From Tenacibaculum sp. 190524A05c (GTDB lineage Bacteria > Bacteroidota > Bacteroidia > Flavobacteriales > Flavobacteriaceae), in NCBI RefSeq assembly GCF_964036595.1, contig NZ_OZ038523.1, positions 2,052,501 through 2,116,500 on the forward strand: 64,000 bases of DNA, in the 5' to 3' direction. A program made the translations under genes and the position numbers. The notes under the pieces were generated by a model that did no database searches, had not been told where the DNA came from, and saw nothing but the letters and a program-made list of their open reading frames with translations. Shown here in pieces: positions 25,320-35,500 of the stretch (its first letter is position 1; every line of letters begins with the position of its first letter).

Positions 25320-28300
25320 TTAAAATTGTTCTCCTTTACCTATATTTTGTAGTATTACATTGATATCTGAGTTTTGAACTTGACCGTTCATATCGACATC
25401 AAAAATGCTGTAACCAGAAATTCCAATTTGTAAAACAGCTCCGTTTAAATCTGCATTTTGAACTTGACCGTTTGCATCAAAATCTCCTAAAAGCAATCCA
25501 TAATTTCCATTAGTTAAATCACTTAAAGCGGCAGTACCTCCAGTAATATTATTTGGATCGTTAAAATTTATTAAGGTTGCTGTAGTGTCTAAAGCATAAC
25601 TGGTATTAGATAAAATTGTGACATGATTTCTATGAGCAATAGCAACATAAAACTCATCCTTCCAAGCTGTTATTGTAGGATTTGAAACACCATCAACATC
25701 TACAATAGTTCCATCTCTTAATAGTAATGCCGATTTGGTATATCGTATCTCAGAAACATCATTTGCATTTCTTAATTGTATTTCAATCCAATCGACCACA
25801 GCACTATTTCCTGTTGTATCAAAAACAGTTGGCTCGCAAGTAATTGCATCTGCATAAGGAGAAGTAGTCGGAATGTGATTATTGATTCTTAAATCATCAT
25901 TCATAATTCCCGTATTCCTATCAAAAGGACCTTCTAAAAACACGTTAACATCAACTAAACATGATTCACAATCTGTGCTGAAATATGATTGTGCATCAAT
26001 AGAAGTCCAATTTGTAGTTGAGTACGCTACATCATCAACTTGAATACAATTTAAATCAGGATTTCCATTTGCTGCCATCCTTAAGAAATTTGAATTATTT
26101 CCATTATTCAATTTCAAAACAGATAAATTTGAATTATCTACTCTAAGATCATTCAGTTGACTATTTTCAGAAATATCTAATGCCTTCAAATTTGTTTCTC
26201 CTAGATCAAGAGTTAATAAAGAGGACAATGAAGAAACATCGATAGTTTCAATTGCTGTTCCATCGGCATAAATAGTAGCCAGATTGTTTAAGTTCTCACC
26301 AAAAATAACTGTCGTTAATAACGGATTGTCATCGATATCGATTCTGGTAAGTGCTGTATTTGCTGAAAAATCTAAGCTTGTAACTTGGTTCAAATCGATA
26401 TCAAAATCTTCTAACAGAGTATTACTTGATAAGTCAACAGTTGTTAAATTATTAGACTCTAAATTCACATCATTAACTAATGTGTTTTTCGATAAATCAA
26501 TTGATGAAAGATTGTTATAACTTAAATCAGCATTTTCTAACAGTGTGTTTTTCGATAAATCAATTGATGAAAGGTTATTATTATCTAAATCAAAAACCTG
26601 TAAATTAACATTGGTAGTAAAATCAATTGCATTAATAGCATTGTTATCAATTTCTACATCTCTTAAAAGTGTACAACCAGTAAAATTTATAGCAGTTAAG
26701 GTTGCCATATCATCCGCATCTACAGTAGTTAAGAACGTATTATTACTAAAGTCTAAAGTGGTGAAGCTATTCTTATCACAATCAATTGTCTCTAATTTTA
26801 AATTTCCAGAAAGATCTAATGTTGTTAATGAATTAACTGAGCAATTCAACGTGATTAATGATGCGAAAAATTCAATTCCTGTTAAATCTGAAATACTTTG
26901 ACTATTCACATCTAATTCTTTTAAATGAAAAATATTCTCTAAAGGAATTTGATTGTCGCTACTAATATCATCATACGCAGCTAAAGCGGTTTCAAATGCA
27001 GAATCTGGAATGGAAATATAGGAAGTACATTGTGTAGCATTAAATGTAGTTTGATTATCAATATTTGTAAAATTAGCAGTTGCATACGTTTCATTATCAA
27101 CAGTAATACAAGTTAAATCTGCATTGTTACGAGCATCAAAAGAAGTTATACTTGTGTTTGCTCCATTTTTAATATTCAAAATTAGTAATGCATTTGTACT
27201 AACATCAATACTAACAAGCTTTGTTAAGCTAGACAGATCTAAAACCTGAAGTGCATTGTTTTGCATATTCAGATTTTCAAGCTCTGTATTTTTTGAAAAA
27301 TCTGCTGTTTTTAAGCTGTTACCACTTGTATTCAAAGTTTTCAACGCTATAAAACCTTCTATTCCCGTTAAATCCGCAATATTTTTATTTGAAATATCTA
27401 AGTCTTCAATAGTTTCTATACTCGCTACAGGAATGTGATTATCATTTAGAATATCATCAATAGCTGAAAATTCCGCCTCGAAGTTATCATCTGGTATATA
27501 AATATGTGAATCACATCCAATGCTATACGTTACATCTGAAGTAAAGTTATTTGTAGCATAATTTACATCATCAACTGATACACAATTTAGATCTGCATTT
27601 TGTCCAATACTTAAATTACTTAGTTGTGTTAAATCAATATTTCTTAGATCTAAACTATTTAGGTTATTACCGAAAATCTGAATAACAGTAAGCTTAGTAT
27701 TATTACTAAGATCTAAACTTTCAAGTTCATTTGATCCAGCACTCAAAAATGTAAGATTGATAGCATCAGTAAAATCTAATGTCTTAATAGCACCTGTATT
27801 TACTTGAAATAATTCTAAAGCGGAATTTCCACTTAGTGTTAATGTCGCTAAATTGTTATTTGCACTACCGTTTATGGTATTTAGGTTTGATAATCCAGTA
27901 AAATCAAGACTGGTGAAGTCACTACTTCCAAAACTAAACGACTTTAATGCAGTATTATTTGTTAGATTTATTGTAGTCATCGTAGTTTTTTCCACAAATA
28001 AATCTTCTAAGTTTACTAATGCTGAAACATCTAAACTTGTTAATGGATTTTCATCTAACTCCAAATAAGTTAAAGCGGTATTATTAGAAAGATTTATACT
28101 ACTCAAATTACAATTCTCTGCTGTCAGTCTGGTAAGATTTGTGTTTTGTGAAAGATCAATTCCAGAAGATAAATTCAAATCACTGATATATAAGTAATCT
28201 AAATTTATGTTTGCTGATAAATCTAAGGTTGTAAAACTATTCTCACCAATGAATAATTGTTCTAATGCAACGTTTTTACTTAAATCTACAGAAGTTAAAA

Positions 28301-31103
28301 GATTGTTGTTTGCTCTTAATTCTTCAAGTATTGGAAAAGCTTCAATTCCTGTTAAATCTGAAATTTGATCTCCACGTACATCTAAACTTGTTACTGTTGC
28401 TACATTAAGTCTTGGAACTTGCCCATCATTAGCAATATCATCATATGCTGCTAGTGCAGTTTCAAAATTAGCATCTGGAATAGAGACATATGTACAATCA
28501 GTTTCATTGAAAGTTGTATACTCATCAATACTTGTCCAATTTGCATCACTATACGTAACATCATCCACTAATACGCAGGTTAAACCGCTATTTCCAGAAA
28601 TACTAAATGTATTTATATTAGTATTATTTCCGTTTTTAACGTTTAAATAGGTCAGTTCATTTCTGCTGATATTTATTGATTGTAACAATAAATTATTAGA
28701 AAGATCTAAAGATGTAATTTTATTATCTCTAACATCAATTTTGTCAAGATTTGCTAATGTTGATACGTCTATACTCGTAATAATACAATCGTCGATAACT
28801 ATTTCTTCTAACGATGGTAAATTCCCAAAAGTTACTGTTGTTAGTGCTGGGTTTTCCTCTGCATTTATATCTTTAAGAGTAGGAATATCTGGAAAGTGTA
28901 AACTTGTAAATAAATTCTCTCCTAAATCAACATCAAGTAAGGCTATATTTCCTGAGAGATCAATTGTAGTTAACTGATTTTCTTCTAAATCTAATTCTTG
29001 TAATGCCGTATTACTAGTTAAATTAATAGAATTAATTTGATTAGTAGACAAATCTGCTTCTCTTAAAGCTGTGTTTGAAGATAAGTTTAAGGTTGTAAGG
29101 TTATTTCTTGCTAAATCAATTTCCGTCAATTTAGTATTTGAACTTAAATCAATAGATGAAAGTTGACAGTTTCCCAAATCAAATACTTGTAACTCTATAT
29201 TTCCACTTAAATCTAACCCAGCAGAGAAATCATTACCATAAGTATATAAATGTGTTAATGCCGCATTACTATTTAGATTTAAAGTTGTCAAATTATTATA
29301 GTAACAACGTAAATCTTCTAAAACAGGATTACCGGTTAAATCAACAGATGCTAATTCATTACTTGGAATTCGAAGTATTTTTAGCTTTGAACTATTGGTA
29401 ACATTGATACTTGTAAGATCATTATTCTCACAGATTACTTCTACTAATTCAGTATTAGCACTTAAATTTAAAGAAGTTAGTTGATTCCTACTCACTTCTA
29501 AATATTTTAAGTTTTTGTTAGATGAAAAATCAACTGTTATAAGCGAATTATTAGAACAATTTATCTCTTCTAAAAGTACAAATCCCTCTATTCCTGTTAA
29601 GTCTGAAATCCCTCTATTATTAAGATCTAATGTTTTAACTGAGTACACCACATCTCTTGGAACTTGCCCGTCTCCATCAACATCGTCATATCCCATATCA
29701 AACAAAACTCCTTCAAAAGTACCGTCCGGTATTTGAATATAATTGGTACAGTTAGTATCACTAAATAAAGTTTGATTATCAATATTCGTAAAGTTGGTTG
29801 TTGCAAAAGTTGCATCATCCACCAAAACACAAGTCAAGTCAGAATTTCCTGTAGCATCAAAACTCGTTACGTTTAGATTGTTTCCATTTTTAAAATTTAA
29901 TGAAAATAGCTCATTGTTGCTGGCATTAATACTTGTTAAATTTACCAATTGAGAAGTATCTAAAACTCCTAAAGAATTATTGGAAACATCCAAAGAAGTA
30001 ATTGCTGTATTAGCACTTAAATCTAGAGACTGGATATTATTATTAGCAACATTTAAAGTCGTTAACGCTGTAAAGTTCTCAATACCTTGTAAACTTGAAA
30101 TATTTGAATTTGAAACGTCTAAAGATTGTAAACTAGAAATTGAAAGAATAGGGACTTGATAATCATTTTGAAAATCATCTAATCCTAAATTATATAAAGC
30201 ATTTTCGAAGTTTAAATCAGCGATGTAAACATATTGATTACAATTCGTTGTAAAGTTAGTATTCGTATCTGCATTAAAATTGTTTACCGCAAACGAAACT
30301 TCATCTACAGAAACGCAACTCAAATTTGGGTTGTTCTCAATATTACAGGTGTGAATATTTTGATTATTTCCATTTCTTAAATCAATTGATGTTAAATTGT
30401 CTGAAGTAATATCTAGACTCGTTAAAAGTGGATTATTACTTAGATCTAAGGTAGTAATATCGGTACCAGTTAATGAAATACTGCTAAGTTTAGCTGCATC
30501 TGAAAGATCAATTGAACCAAGACTTGTAAATGCTAAATTAATACTCGTAACGTTTACTGCTCCAGAAAGTGTTAGTGTTGTAAAGTTTCGGTTGTTATAA
30601 CAATTGATATTTTCAATACTTAACAAGTTCGTTACATCTAAAGAAGTAAGATTATTATTCGTACAATTCAAGTATCTTAAACTACTATTGCTTAATACAT
30701 TTAAGCTCGTAAGATCGTTATTAAAAAGATTTAGATTTTCTAATTTAGTTAATGCTGAAATATCTAAACTTGTAAAATCATTATTACTCAGAAACAATTC
30801 TGTTAACTCAGTATTGCTAGACAGATCAATTGATGAAAGGCTATTTCTTTGTGCATTAAGACTCGTTAATGAAGTAAATCCTTCAATTCCTGATAAATCA
30901 GAAATCCCTTCATTTTCTATGGTTAAACTTGTTAGGTTTTCAATATTTGCTGTTAAAACTTGTCCATCTCCTGAAACCGTATCATAACCTAAAGTTACTA
31001 AAGCAGCTTCAAAATTGGCATCGGGGATTTGGGTATACTGCGCATTAAGAAACGAAGTAATTCCAATAGTGAAATAAATTATTAATTGTACTTTTTTTCT
31101 CAT
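25320..31103 (-). CDS. Giant leucine-rich-repeat surface protein with dockerin-like C-terminus
   Basis: 1927 residues. After a signal peptide (ending near ITSFLNAQ) come six modules beginning near residues 24, 291, 454, 871, 1198 and 1361. Each opens with IPDxxFExxL and a D-x-x-x-D-x-Q-[VI] loop, continues with 21-residue LRRs (LTSIDLSxNTxL) and closes with NxxLTC-[VI]-x-VDD and a Cys. Residues from about 1711 to the end form a beta-rich domain (VFLEGPFDRNTGIMNDDLR) ending in two calcium-loop repeats, DFDANGQVQNAD and DVDMNGQVQNSD. There is no standard T9SS tail, so the C-terminal domain may be the export or anchoring signal. The same domain ends the M4 protease at 32588-37321. A binding or adhesion role is likely; the ligand is unknown. 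Confidence 0.9.
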   Translation of the reverse strand: MRKKVQLIIYFTIGITSFLNAQYTQIPDANFEAALVTLGYDTVSGDGQVLTANIENLTSLTIENEGISDLSGIEGFTSLTSLNAQRNSLSSIDLSSNTELTELFLSNNDFTSLDISALTKLENLNLFNNDLTSLNVLSNSSLRYLNCTNNNLTSLDVTNLLSIENINCYNNRNFTTLTLSGAVNVTSINLAFTSLGSIDLSDAAKLSSISLTGTDITTLDLSNNPLLTSLDITSDNLTSIDLRNGNNQNIHTCNIENNPNLSCVSVDEVSFAVNNFNADTNTNFTTNCNQYVYIADLNFENALYNLGLDDFQNDYQVPILSISSLQSLDVSNSNISSLQGIENFTALTTLNVANNNIQSLDLSANTAITSLDVSNNSLGVLDTSQLVNLTSINASNNELFSLNFKNGNNLNVTSFDATGNSDLTCVLVDDATFATTNFTNIDNQTLFSDTNCTNYIQIPDGTFEGVLFDMGYDDVDGDGQVPRDVVYSVKTLDLNNRGISDLTGIEGFVLLEEINCSNNSLITVDFSSNKNLKYLEVSRNQLTSLNLSANTELVEVICENNDLTSINVTNSSKLKILRIPSNELASVDLTGNPVLEDLRCYYNNLTTLNLNSNAALTHLYTYGNDFSAGLDLSGNIELQVFDLGNCQLSSIDLSSNTKLTEIDLARNNLTTLNLSSNTALREADLSTNQINSINLTSNTALQELDLEENQLTTIDLSGNIALLDVDLGENLFTSLHFPDIPTLKDINAEENPALTTVTFGNLPSLEEIVIDDCIITSIDVSTLANLDKIDVRDNKITSLDLSNNLLLQSINISRNELTYLNVKNGNNTNINTFSISGNSGLTCVLVDDVTYSDANWTSIDEYTTFNETDCTYVSIPDANFETALAAYDDIANDGQVPRLNVATVTSLDVRGDQISDLTGIEAFPILEELRANNNLLTSVDLSKNVALEQLFIGENSFTTLDLSANINLDYLYISDLNLSSGIDLSQNTNLTRLTAENCNLSSINLSNNTALTYLELDENPLTSLDVSALVNLEDLFVEKTTMTTINLTNNTALKSFSFGSSDFTSLDFTGLSNLNTINGSANNNLATLTLSGNSALELFQVNTGAIKTLDFTDAINLTFLSAGSNELESLDLSNNTKLTVIQIFGNNLNSLDLRNIDLTQLSNLSIGQNADLNCVSVDDVNYATNNFTSDVTYSIGCDSHIYIPDDNFEAEFSAIDDILNDNHIPVASIETIEDLDISNKNIADLTGIEGFIALKTLNTSGNSLKTADFSKNTELENLNMQNNALQVLDLSSLTKLVSIDVSTNALLILNIKNGANTSITSFDARNNADLTCITVDNETYATANFTNIDNQTTFNATQCTSYISIPDSAFETALAAYDDISSDNQIPLENIFHLKELDVNSQSISDLTGIEFFASLITLNCSVNSLTTLDLSGNLKLETIDCDKNSFTTLDFSNNTFLTTVDADDMATLTAINFTGCTLLRDVEIDNNAINAIDFTTNVNLQVFDLDNNNLSSIDLSKNTLLENADLSYNNLSSIDLSKNTLVNDVNLESNNLTTVDLSSNTLLEDFDIDLNQVTSLDFSANTALTRIDIDDNPLLTTVIFGENLNNLATIYADGTAIETIDVSSLSSLLTLDLGETNLKALDISENSQLNDLRVDNSNLSVLKLNNGNNSNFLRMAANGNPDLNCIQVDDVAYSTTNWTSIDAQSYFSTDCESCLVDVNVFLEGPFDRNTGIMNDDLRINNHIPTTSPYADAITCEPTVFDTTGNSAVVDWIEIQLRNANDVSEIRYTKSALLLRDGTIVDVDGVSNPTITAWKDEFYVAIAHRNHVTILSNTSYALDTTATLINFNDPNNITGGTAALSDLTNGNYGLLLGDFDANGQVQNADLNGAVLQIGISGYSIFDVDMNGQVQNSDINVILQNIGKGEQF
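26481..26606 (-). repeat. Recent tandem duplication of one LRR unit
   Basis: Two 63-bp units (26481-26543 and 26544-26606) encode adjacent 21-residue LRRs (LSSIDLSKNTL twice). The first 30 bases are identical, unlike other repeats of the gene, which have drifted at the DNA level. Confidence 0.75.
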
Positions 31104-31160
31104 TTTATTTAAATTAAACTCCCTTTATTACAAGGAATTACACACACTCTATTTTTAGGA

Positions 31161-31241
31161 CAAACCTAAGTTCTGACTTGATAATTTTTATTGATTTGTA
31201 GTGGACAATTGGACTACACCTAGGAAGACATTTAGGAGACT
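31161..31241 (-). promoter_or_regulatory. Candidate promoter and operator of the LRR gene
   Basis: TAGGTTTG (31161-31168, minus strand) is a good -7 box 58 bp before the start codon, with no clear -33 TTG. About 55 bp further upstream are GAAGACA (31224) and GGAGACT (31235), a degenerate version of the GGAGACA pair seen at 32553 and 37616. Confidence 0.4.
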
Positions 31242-32097
31242 ACACATCTATATTGAATACAAATTGTCGCAGAGATTCTTTCGGAGCAATACTTAATCTA
31301 ACCTTGATTCTTTGAATAGCTTTCTTTACTCCTGCCATTGAAATACCTAGAAAAAATGAAATCTCTGAATTGTTAAATCCCATTTTTATAAAGGAAGCCA
31401 GTTTTAAATCATTACTCGTTAAGTTCTTATTATTCTGGAGTAATTTTTTGTAGAACAAAGGATGAACCTCCTCAAAATGAGCTTTGAATAAATCGTGATG
31501 ATATCCTTGTTTTAGTTGCTTCGAAATTTCATTGCTTAGACTGTTTAATTCTTTGCTTATTTCTGAACCAGGAAGTTTAGTTAAACTATCTATCTTCTTT
31601 TTCACTTTTTCCAAATACTCATTTTTAGAATCTATATTTAGGTAATTGGTAGATAGTATTCTGTTTAACTGATTTGTTTTGATTAATGAATCTCTCAAAT
31701 CAAACCAATATTTAATTGCTGTGGTTAATGTTTTTACAATCGATTCATAATTGTCTTTATAAGCATAAGAAAAAACACCTTGATCTAAAATTGTAAAGGC
31801 TTCTTTAATTGAAATTCTTTCGGACAATAACAGTATCACGGGAACATCTTTGTATTCCTCTATTTCTTTTAACGATTGAAGAAACAACTCCCATTTAATT
31901 CTATGGCTCGTATCTATTAAAATTGCATTCGGACTTTCTTTCCACAGGCTAATTTCTTGCGGAATACTTTCTATGCATTGTACTTTGAAATTACTTTCTG
32001 CTAATTTCTCTCGAATACTACAATCTGTATTTTCAGTTATAATCGTTACCGAAAAAGTATTCGTTGCTACCTTACTTTTAAAATCGGTACTAATCAT
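31240..32097 (-). CDS. Pseudo-receiver protein with LuxR-like helix-turn-helix
   Basis: 285 residues. Residues 15-135 look like a receiver domain (NAILIDTSHR at the phospho-Asp strand, VPVILLLSERIS, FSYAYKDN), but the N-terminal acidic pair is missing, so phosphorylation is doubtful. A coiled-coil region follows, then a C-terminal helix-turn-helix (about 225-280: NKNLTSNDLKLASFIKMGFN, then EISFFLGISMAGVKKAIQRI) of the kind found in Bacteroidota LuxR-like regulators. The HTH resembles that of the 37737-39446 membrane sensor. The start overlaps the 3' end of the 32090-32485 gene by 8 bp. Confidence 0.8.
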   Translation of the reverse strand: MISTDFKSKVATNTFSVTIITENTDCSIREKLAESNFKVQCIESIPQEISLWKESPNAILIDTSHRIKWELFLQSLKEIEEYKDVPVILLLSERISIKEAFTILDQGVFSYAYKDNYESIVKTLTTAIKYWFDLRDSLIKTNQLNRILSTNYLNIDSKNEYLEKVKKKIDSLTKLPGSEISKELNSLSNEISKQLKQGYHHDLFKAHFEEVHPLFYKKLLQNNKNLTSNDLKLASFIKMGFNNSEISFFLGISMAGVKKAIQRIKVRLSIAPKESLRQFVFNIDV

Positions 32098-32485
32098 TAA
32101 TTAAATATTTCATTGCTGTTTCCTTATCCGTAAAATATTTGATATTACTTTTCGTATATGAGATATAAATCTTCATTAAAAGCGACAATATTCCTGATGC
32201 ACCTACAATTACAGATTTCTTCATTTTTGGTTGTACTTGCTTTCCCAACATCTTAATAGTTCTCATTGCTCTAGGACTTGTTTTCATTTGATATGCATAA
32301 ACAAAAGCTCTGATTGATTTATCTGGTCTTCGCATTCCTAAATCAACTGCTTTTAATACATAATCAATGATCTCATCATCCGTAGTTAATCCAGAAAAAT
32401 CAATTTCTATATACTCTACATTTTCATAATGCTTCCAAACTGGGTGAACATTCAATCTTGTGTTATTTGCTAAAACCATTTCCAT
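32090..32485 (-). CDS. STAS/SEC14-like protein
   Basis: 131 residues with the alternating beta-alpha pattern of small STAS/SpoIIAA-like proteins: YIEIDFSGLTTDDEIIDYVL, RAFVYAYQMKTSPRAM, and VGASGILSLLMKIYISYTK followed by the closing helix TDKETAMKYLIND. These are often phospho-switch or lipid-binding modules. Its 8-bp overlap with the pseudo-receiver regulator suggests a functional pair. The family assignment is by fold pattern only. Confidence 0.7.
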   Translation of the reverse strand: MEMVLANNTRLNVHPVWKHYENVEYIEIDFSGLTTDDEIIDYVLKAVDLGMRRPDKSIRAFVYAYQMKTSPRAMRTIKMLGKQVQPKMKKSVIVGASGILSLLMKIYISYTKSNIKYFTDKETAMKYLIND

Positions 32486-32552
32486 AAATTTTAGGGATAC
32501 ATAATATTTCCGCTAAGTAACAATTGAAATGATTCTTAAGAAAAAATCAAGA

Positions 32553-32571
32553 GGAGACATCTGGGGAGACA
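32553..32571 (-). promoter_or_regulatory. GGAGACA direct repeat upstream of the STAS-regulator pair
   Basis: GGAGACA at 32553 and again at 32565 (12-bp period), 68-86 bp upstream of the start at 32485. The same pair occurs at 37616-37634. Confidence 0.45.
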
Positions 32572-32587
32572 AGCCTTAAAAACACTG

Positions 32588-35500
32588 TTAATCAACTATT
32601 TGAATCTGTTCTCCACGACCTAGATTTTGACGAATTATATTAATATCCGTGTTTTGAATTTGCCCATTCATATCTACATCAAAGATGGAATATCCTGAAT
32701 TTCCGAGTTGTAAAATTGTACTATTTACTCCCGAATTCTGAATCTGACCTGTACCTTCAACATTACCTGCTGGTAAAGCAAAAACTGAATGTATTACTTC
32801 AACTAAAGCATTACTACCGTTTAAAACGCTTCCGTCTGAGGTAAAATCAACATTAGCTTCATTTCCACTAAAAGTTATCGGATTCTTAGTTACAACCGTT
32901 AAATGATTTCTATGAACAACAGCAACATAATAGTTCCCTTGCCAAGCACTAATTGAAAGATCTGAAATACCATCAGCACTACTAACACCACTATTTTTTT
33001 CTAATAAGAATGATTTTGCCGCAATTATTGTATTTATATCATCTGCACTTCTCAATTGAATTTCTATCCAATCTACTGCATCAGAATTTTCTAGTACTGA
33101 AGCTTCGCAAGTAGCTCCATCTGAATATGGAGAAGTAGTTGGTAATAAATTGTTAGTTCTTAAATCATCGTTCATCTCAAAAGTTGAACTATTAAATGGT
33201 CCTTCTAAAATTACTCTCGCGTTAAAAGTGCAGGATTGGCAATCTTCACTGAAGGAATTTTGAGCATCAACTGAGGTCCAATTAGTTGAAGAATATGTTG
33301 CATCATCAACCTGAATACAAGTTAAGTTTGGAGTTCCTGTTAATAATAGATTAGTAACATTTAAATTATTTCCGTTCTGAAGATTCAGCTGGTTTAAATC
33401 GTTATTACTACTCGCTACCAGATTCGTAAGCTTCGAATTTTTACTTAAATCCAAAACAGAAATATCAGTATCATTAACAAATAAGTTTTCTAGTAAAACA
33501 TTGTTACTTACATCTAATGTTTCTAATCCTACATTATATCCACACCATAACCTTGTAAGTTTTAAATTTTGGCTGACATCTATTTTTTGTATTGAACCAT
33601 ATAAAACATCAAGTTCTTCAAGTGCTGTAAAATCTTCAATACCGGTTAAATCTTCTATTGAATGAAAGTTAATTTGAATTTCAGTAACAGTTTCTATCAA
33701 ATCTGTTGGTACCTGACCATCTCCAGAAATATCGTCGTAACCGAGGTTTTCTAAAGCAGATTCAAAATTACTGTCGGGAATTGAAGTATAGTTACAATAG
33801 GCATCTGTAAAACTGGTATGATTATCAATATCTCCTGAAAATTTTGTCTCAAAGTGATCCTTATCTGATACAGCTATACAAGTAAGATTTGTATTTCCAT
33901 ATGCTCTAAAACTTGTTAATGTACTATTAGCACCGTTTTTGATAATTAAATTAGTGAGTTCATTATCATTTACCCAAACTGCTTTTAGTTGTGTATTTTT
34001 AGAAAAGTCGAGATTATTGAATTTTCCTCCATAAAAATAAGCGGTCTGTAAACTGGTATTTGTACTTAAATCAACACTCGTAAGATTCACATTGGTAAGT
34101 GATAAACTTTTTAATTTTGTATTAGTACTTAAATCAATAGTATTTAAAGCCGAATCATCGATAGATAAATGTGTTAACTCTGTATTTGTACTCAAATCGA
34201 TAGTTTCAAAAACTGCATCTTTCAAAAAGATACCTGAAAGCTTGGTATTTAATGATACATTCAAAGAAGTTAAAGGACTATCTTCCAGGTAAATTTCAAG
34301 TAAGTTTAAATTATTACTAAAATCAGCAGTTGATAGTTCGTTTCCGTCTCCAAAAATGGATTGAACAGCGACGAAATCCTCTATTCCGGTTAAATCTTTA
34401 ATCTTGTAAGCAGAATAGTCAAGATCTAAATATTTAATTGTTTCAATACTTGAAGTTGGAACTTTTCCATCTTGTGAAATATCATCATATCCTTGATCTT
34501 CTAAAATGGCTTCAAAAGCAGTATCTGGAATATCAGTGTATCTACAATCATGATCTGCAAAATACGATTGACTATCTCTTGTACTACTCCAGCTATTTTC
34601 AAAAGTTGATGGATCATCTACTGTAATGCAAGTTAGATTTGCATTTCCTGTACTCGTAAAATTTGTTACGTTGGAATTGTTACCGTTTTTAATATTTAGA
34701 GAAGACAGATTATTGTTATTTACTCCGATAATCCTTAACACTGTATTCTTACTCAAATCTAAATCAGTAATTGCATTTCCTCCAGCATATAGTTGCTGGA
34801 GCGCTGTATTTTGAGTAAGATCCAAACTGGTAAGATTACTATTACTAATTCCTAATGCTCTTAATAGTGGACTTTTAGTTGGATCAAAAGTTTCAATATC
34901 ATTATTCTGCACCCAAGCACGCGTTAAAGCAGTACATTTTGTTATGTCTAAATTTTTAAGATTATTATTCTCAAGTAGTACTAAATCCATTTTAGTACAC
35001 CCGGTAATATCTATACTTTCTAGACCATTATAACGTCCTGAAACAACTGTAAGCTCTGTATTATTACTCAGATCTACACTAGTTACCGAATTATTATTAA
35101 AAATTAAAGATTGTAACGCTAAAAAATCTTCAATTCCTGATAAGTTTGCAATTGATTTATTTGAAATATCTAAAGATGTAATACCTTCAATTTGATCTGT
35201 CGGAACTTTTCCATCTCCGGAAATATCATCATACCCTAAATCTTCTAAGGCCGTTTCGAAATTACTATCAGTAATTGTAGTATACTCTTTTACCGTAAGG
35301 GTTGCAGCACTTGATAGTATATCATTTCCACAATCATCTGCCAAATACACTCTGAATTTATAGCCATTAGCACTTAAAGGAACATTTGTTAACTCTAAAG
35401 TTGTACTATCTTTTCCGGTAACAGTTAAATCATCAAATCTTGTGTTCCAAGCGTTTCCATCTTCACTTACCAACCACTGTGCAGAAGTAAAATTTACACC

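Noticed and set aside
25320..31103. Regular repeats suggesting a CRISPR array or satellite DNA
   Set aside because: The period is 63-66 bp in phase with one long reading frame and encodes 21-22-residue leucine-rich repeats; there are no constant repeats with unique spacers.
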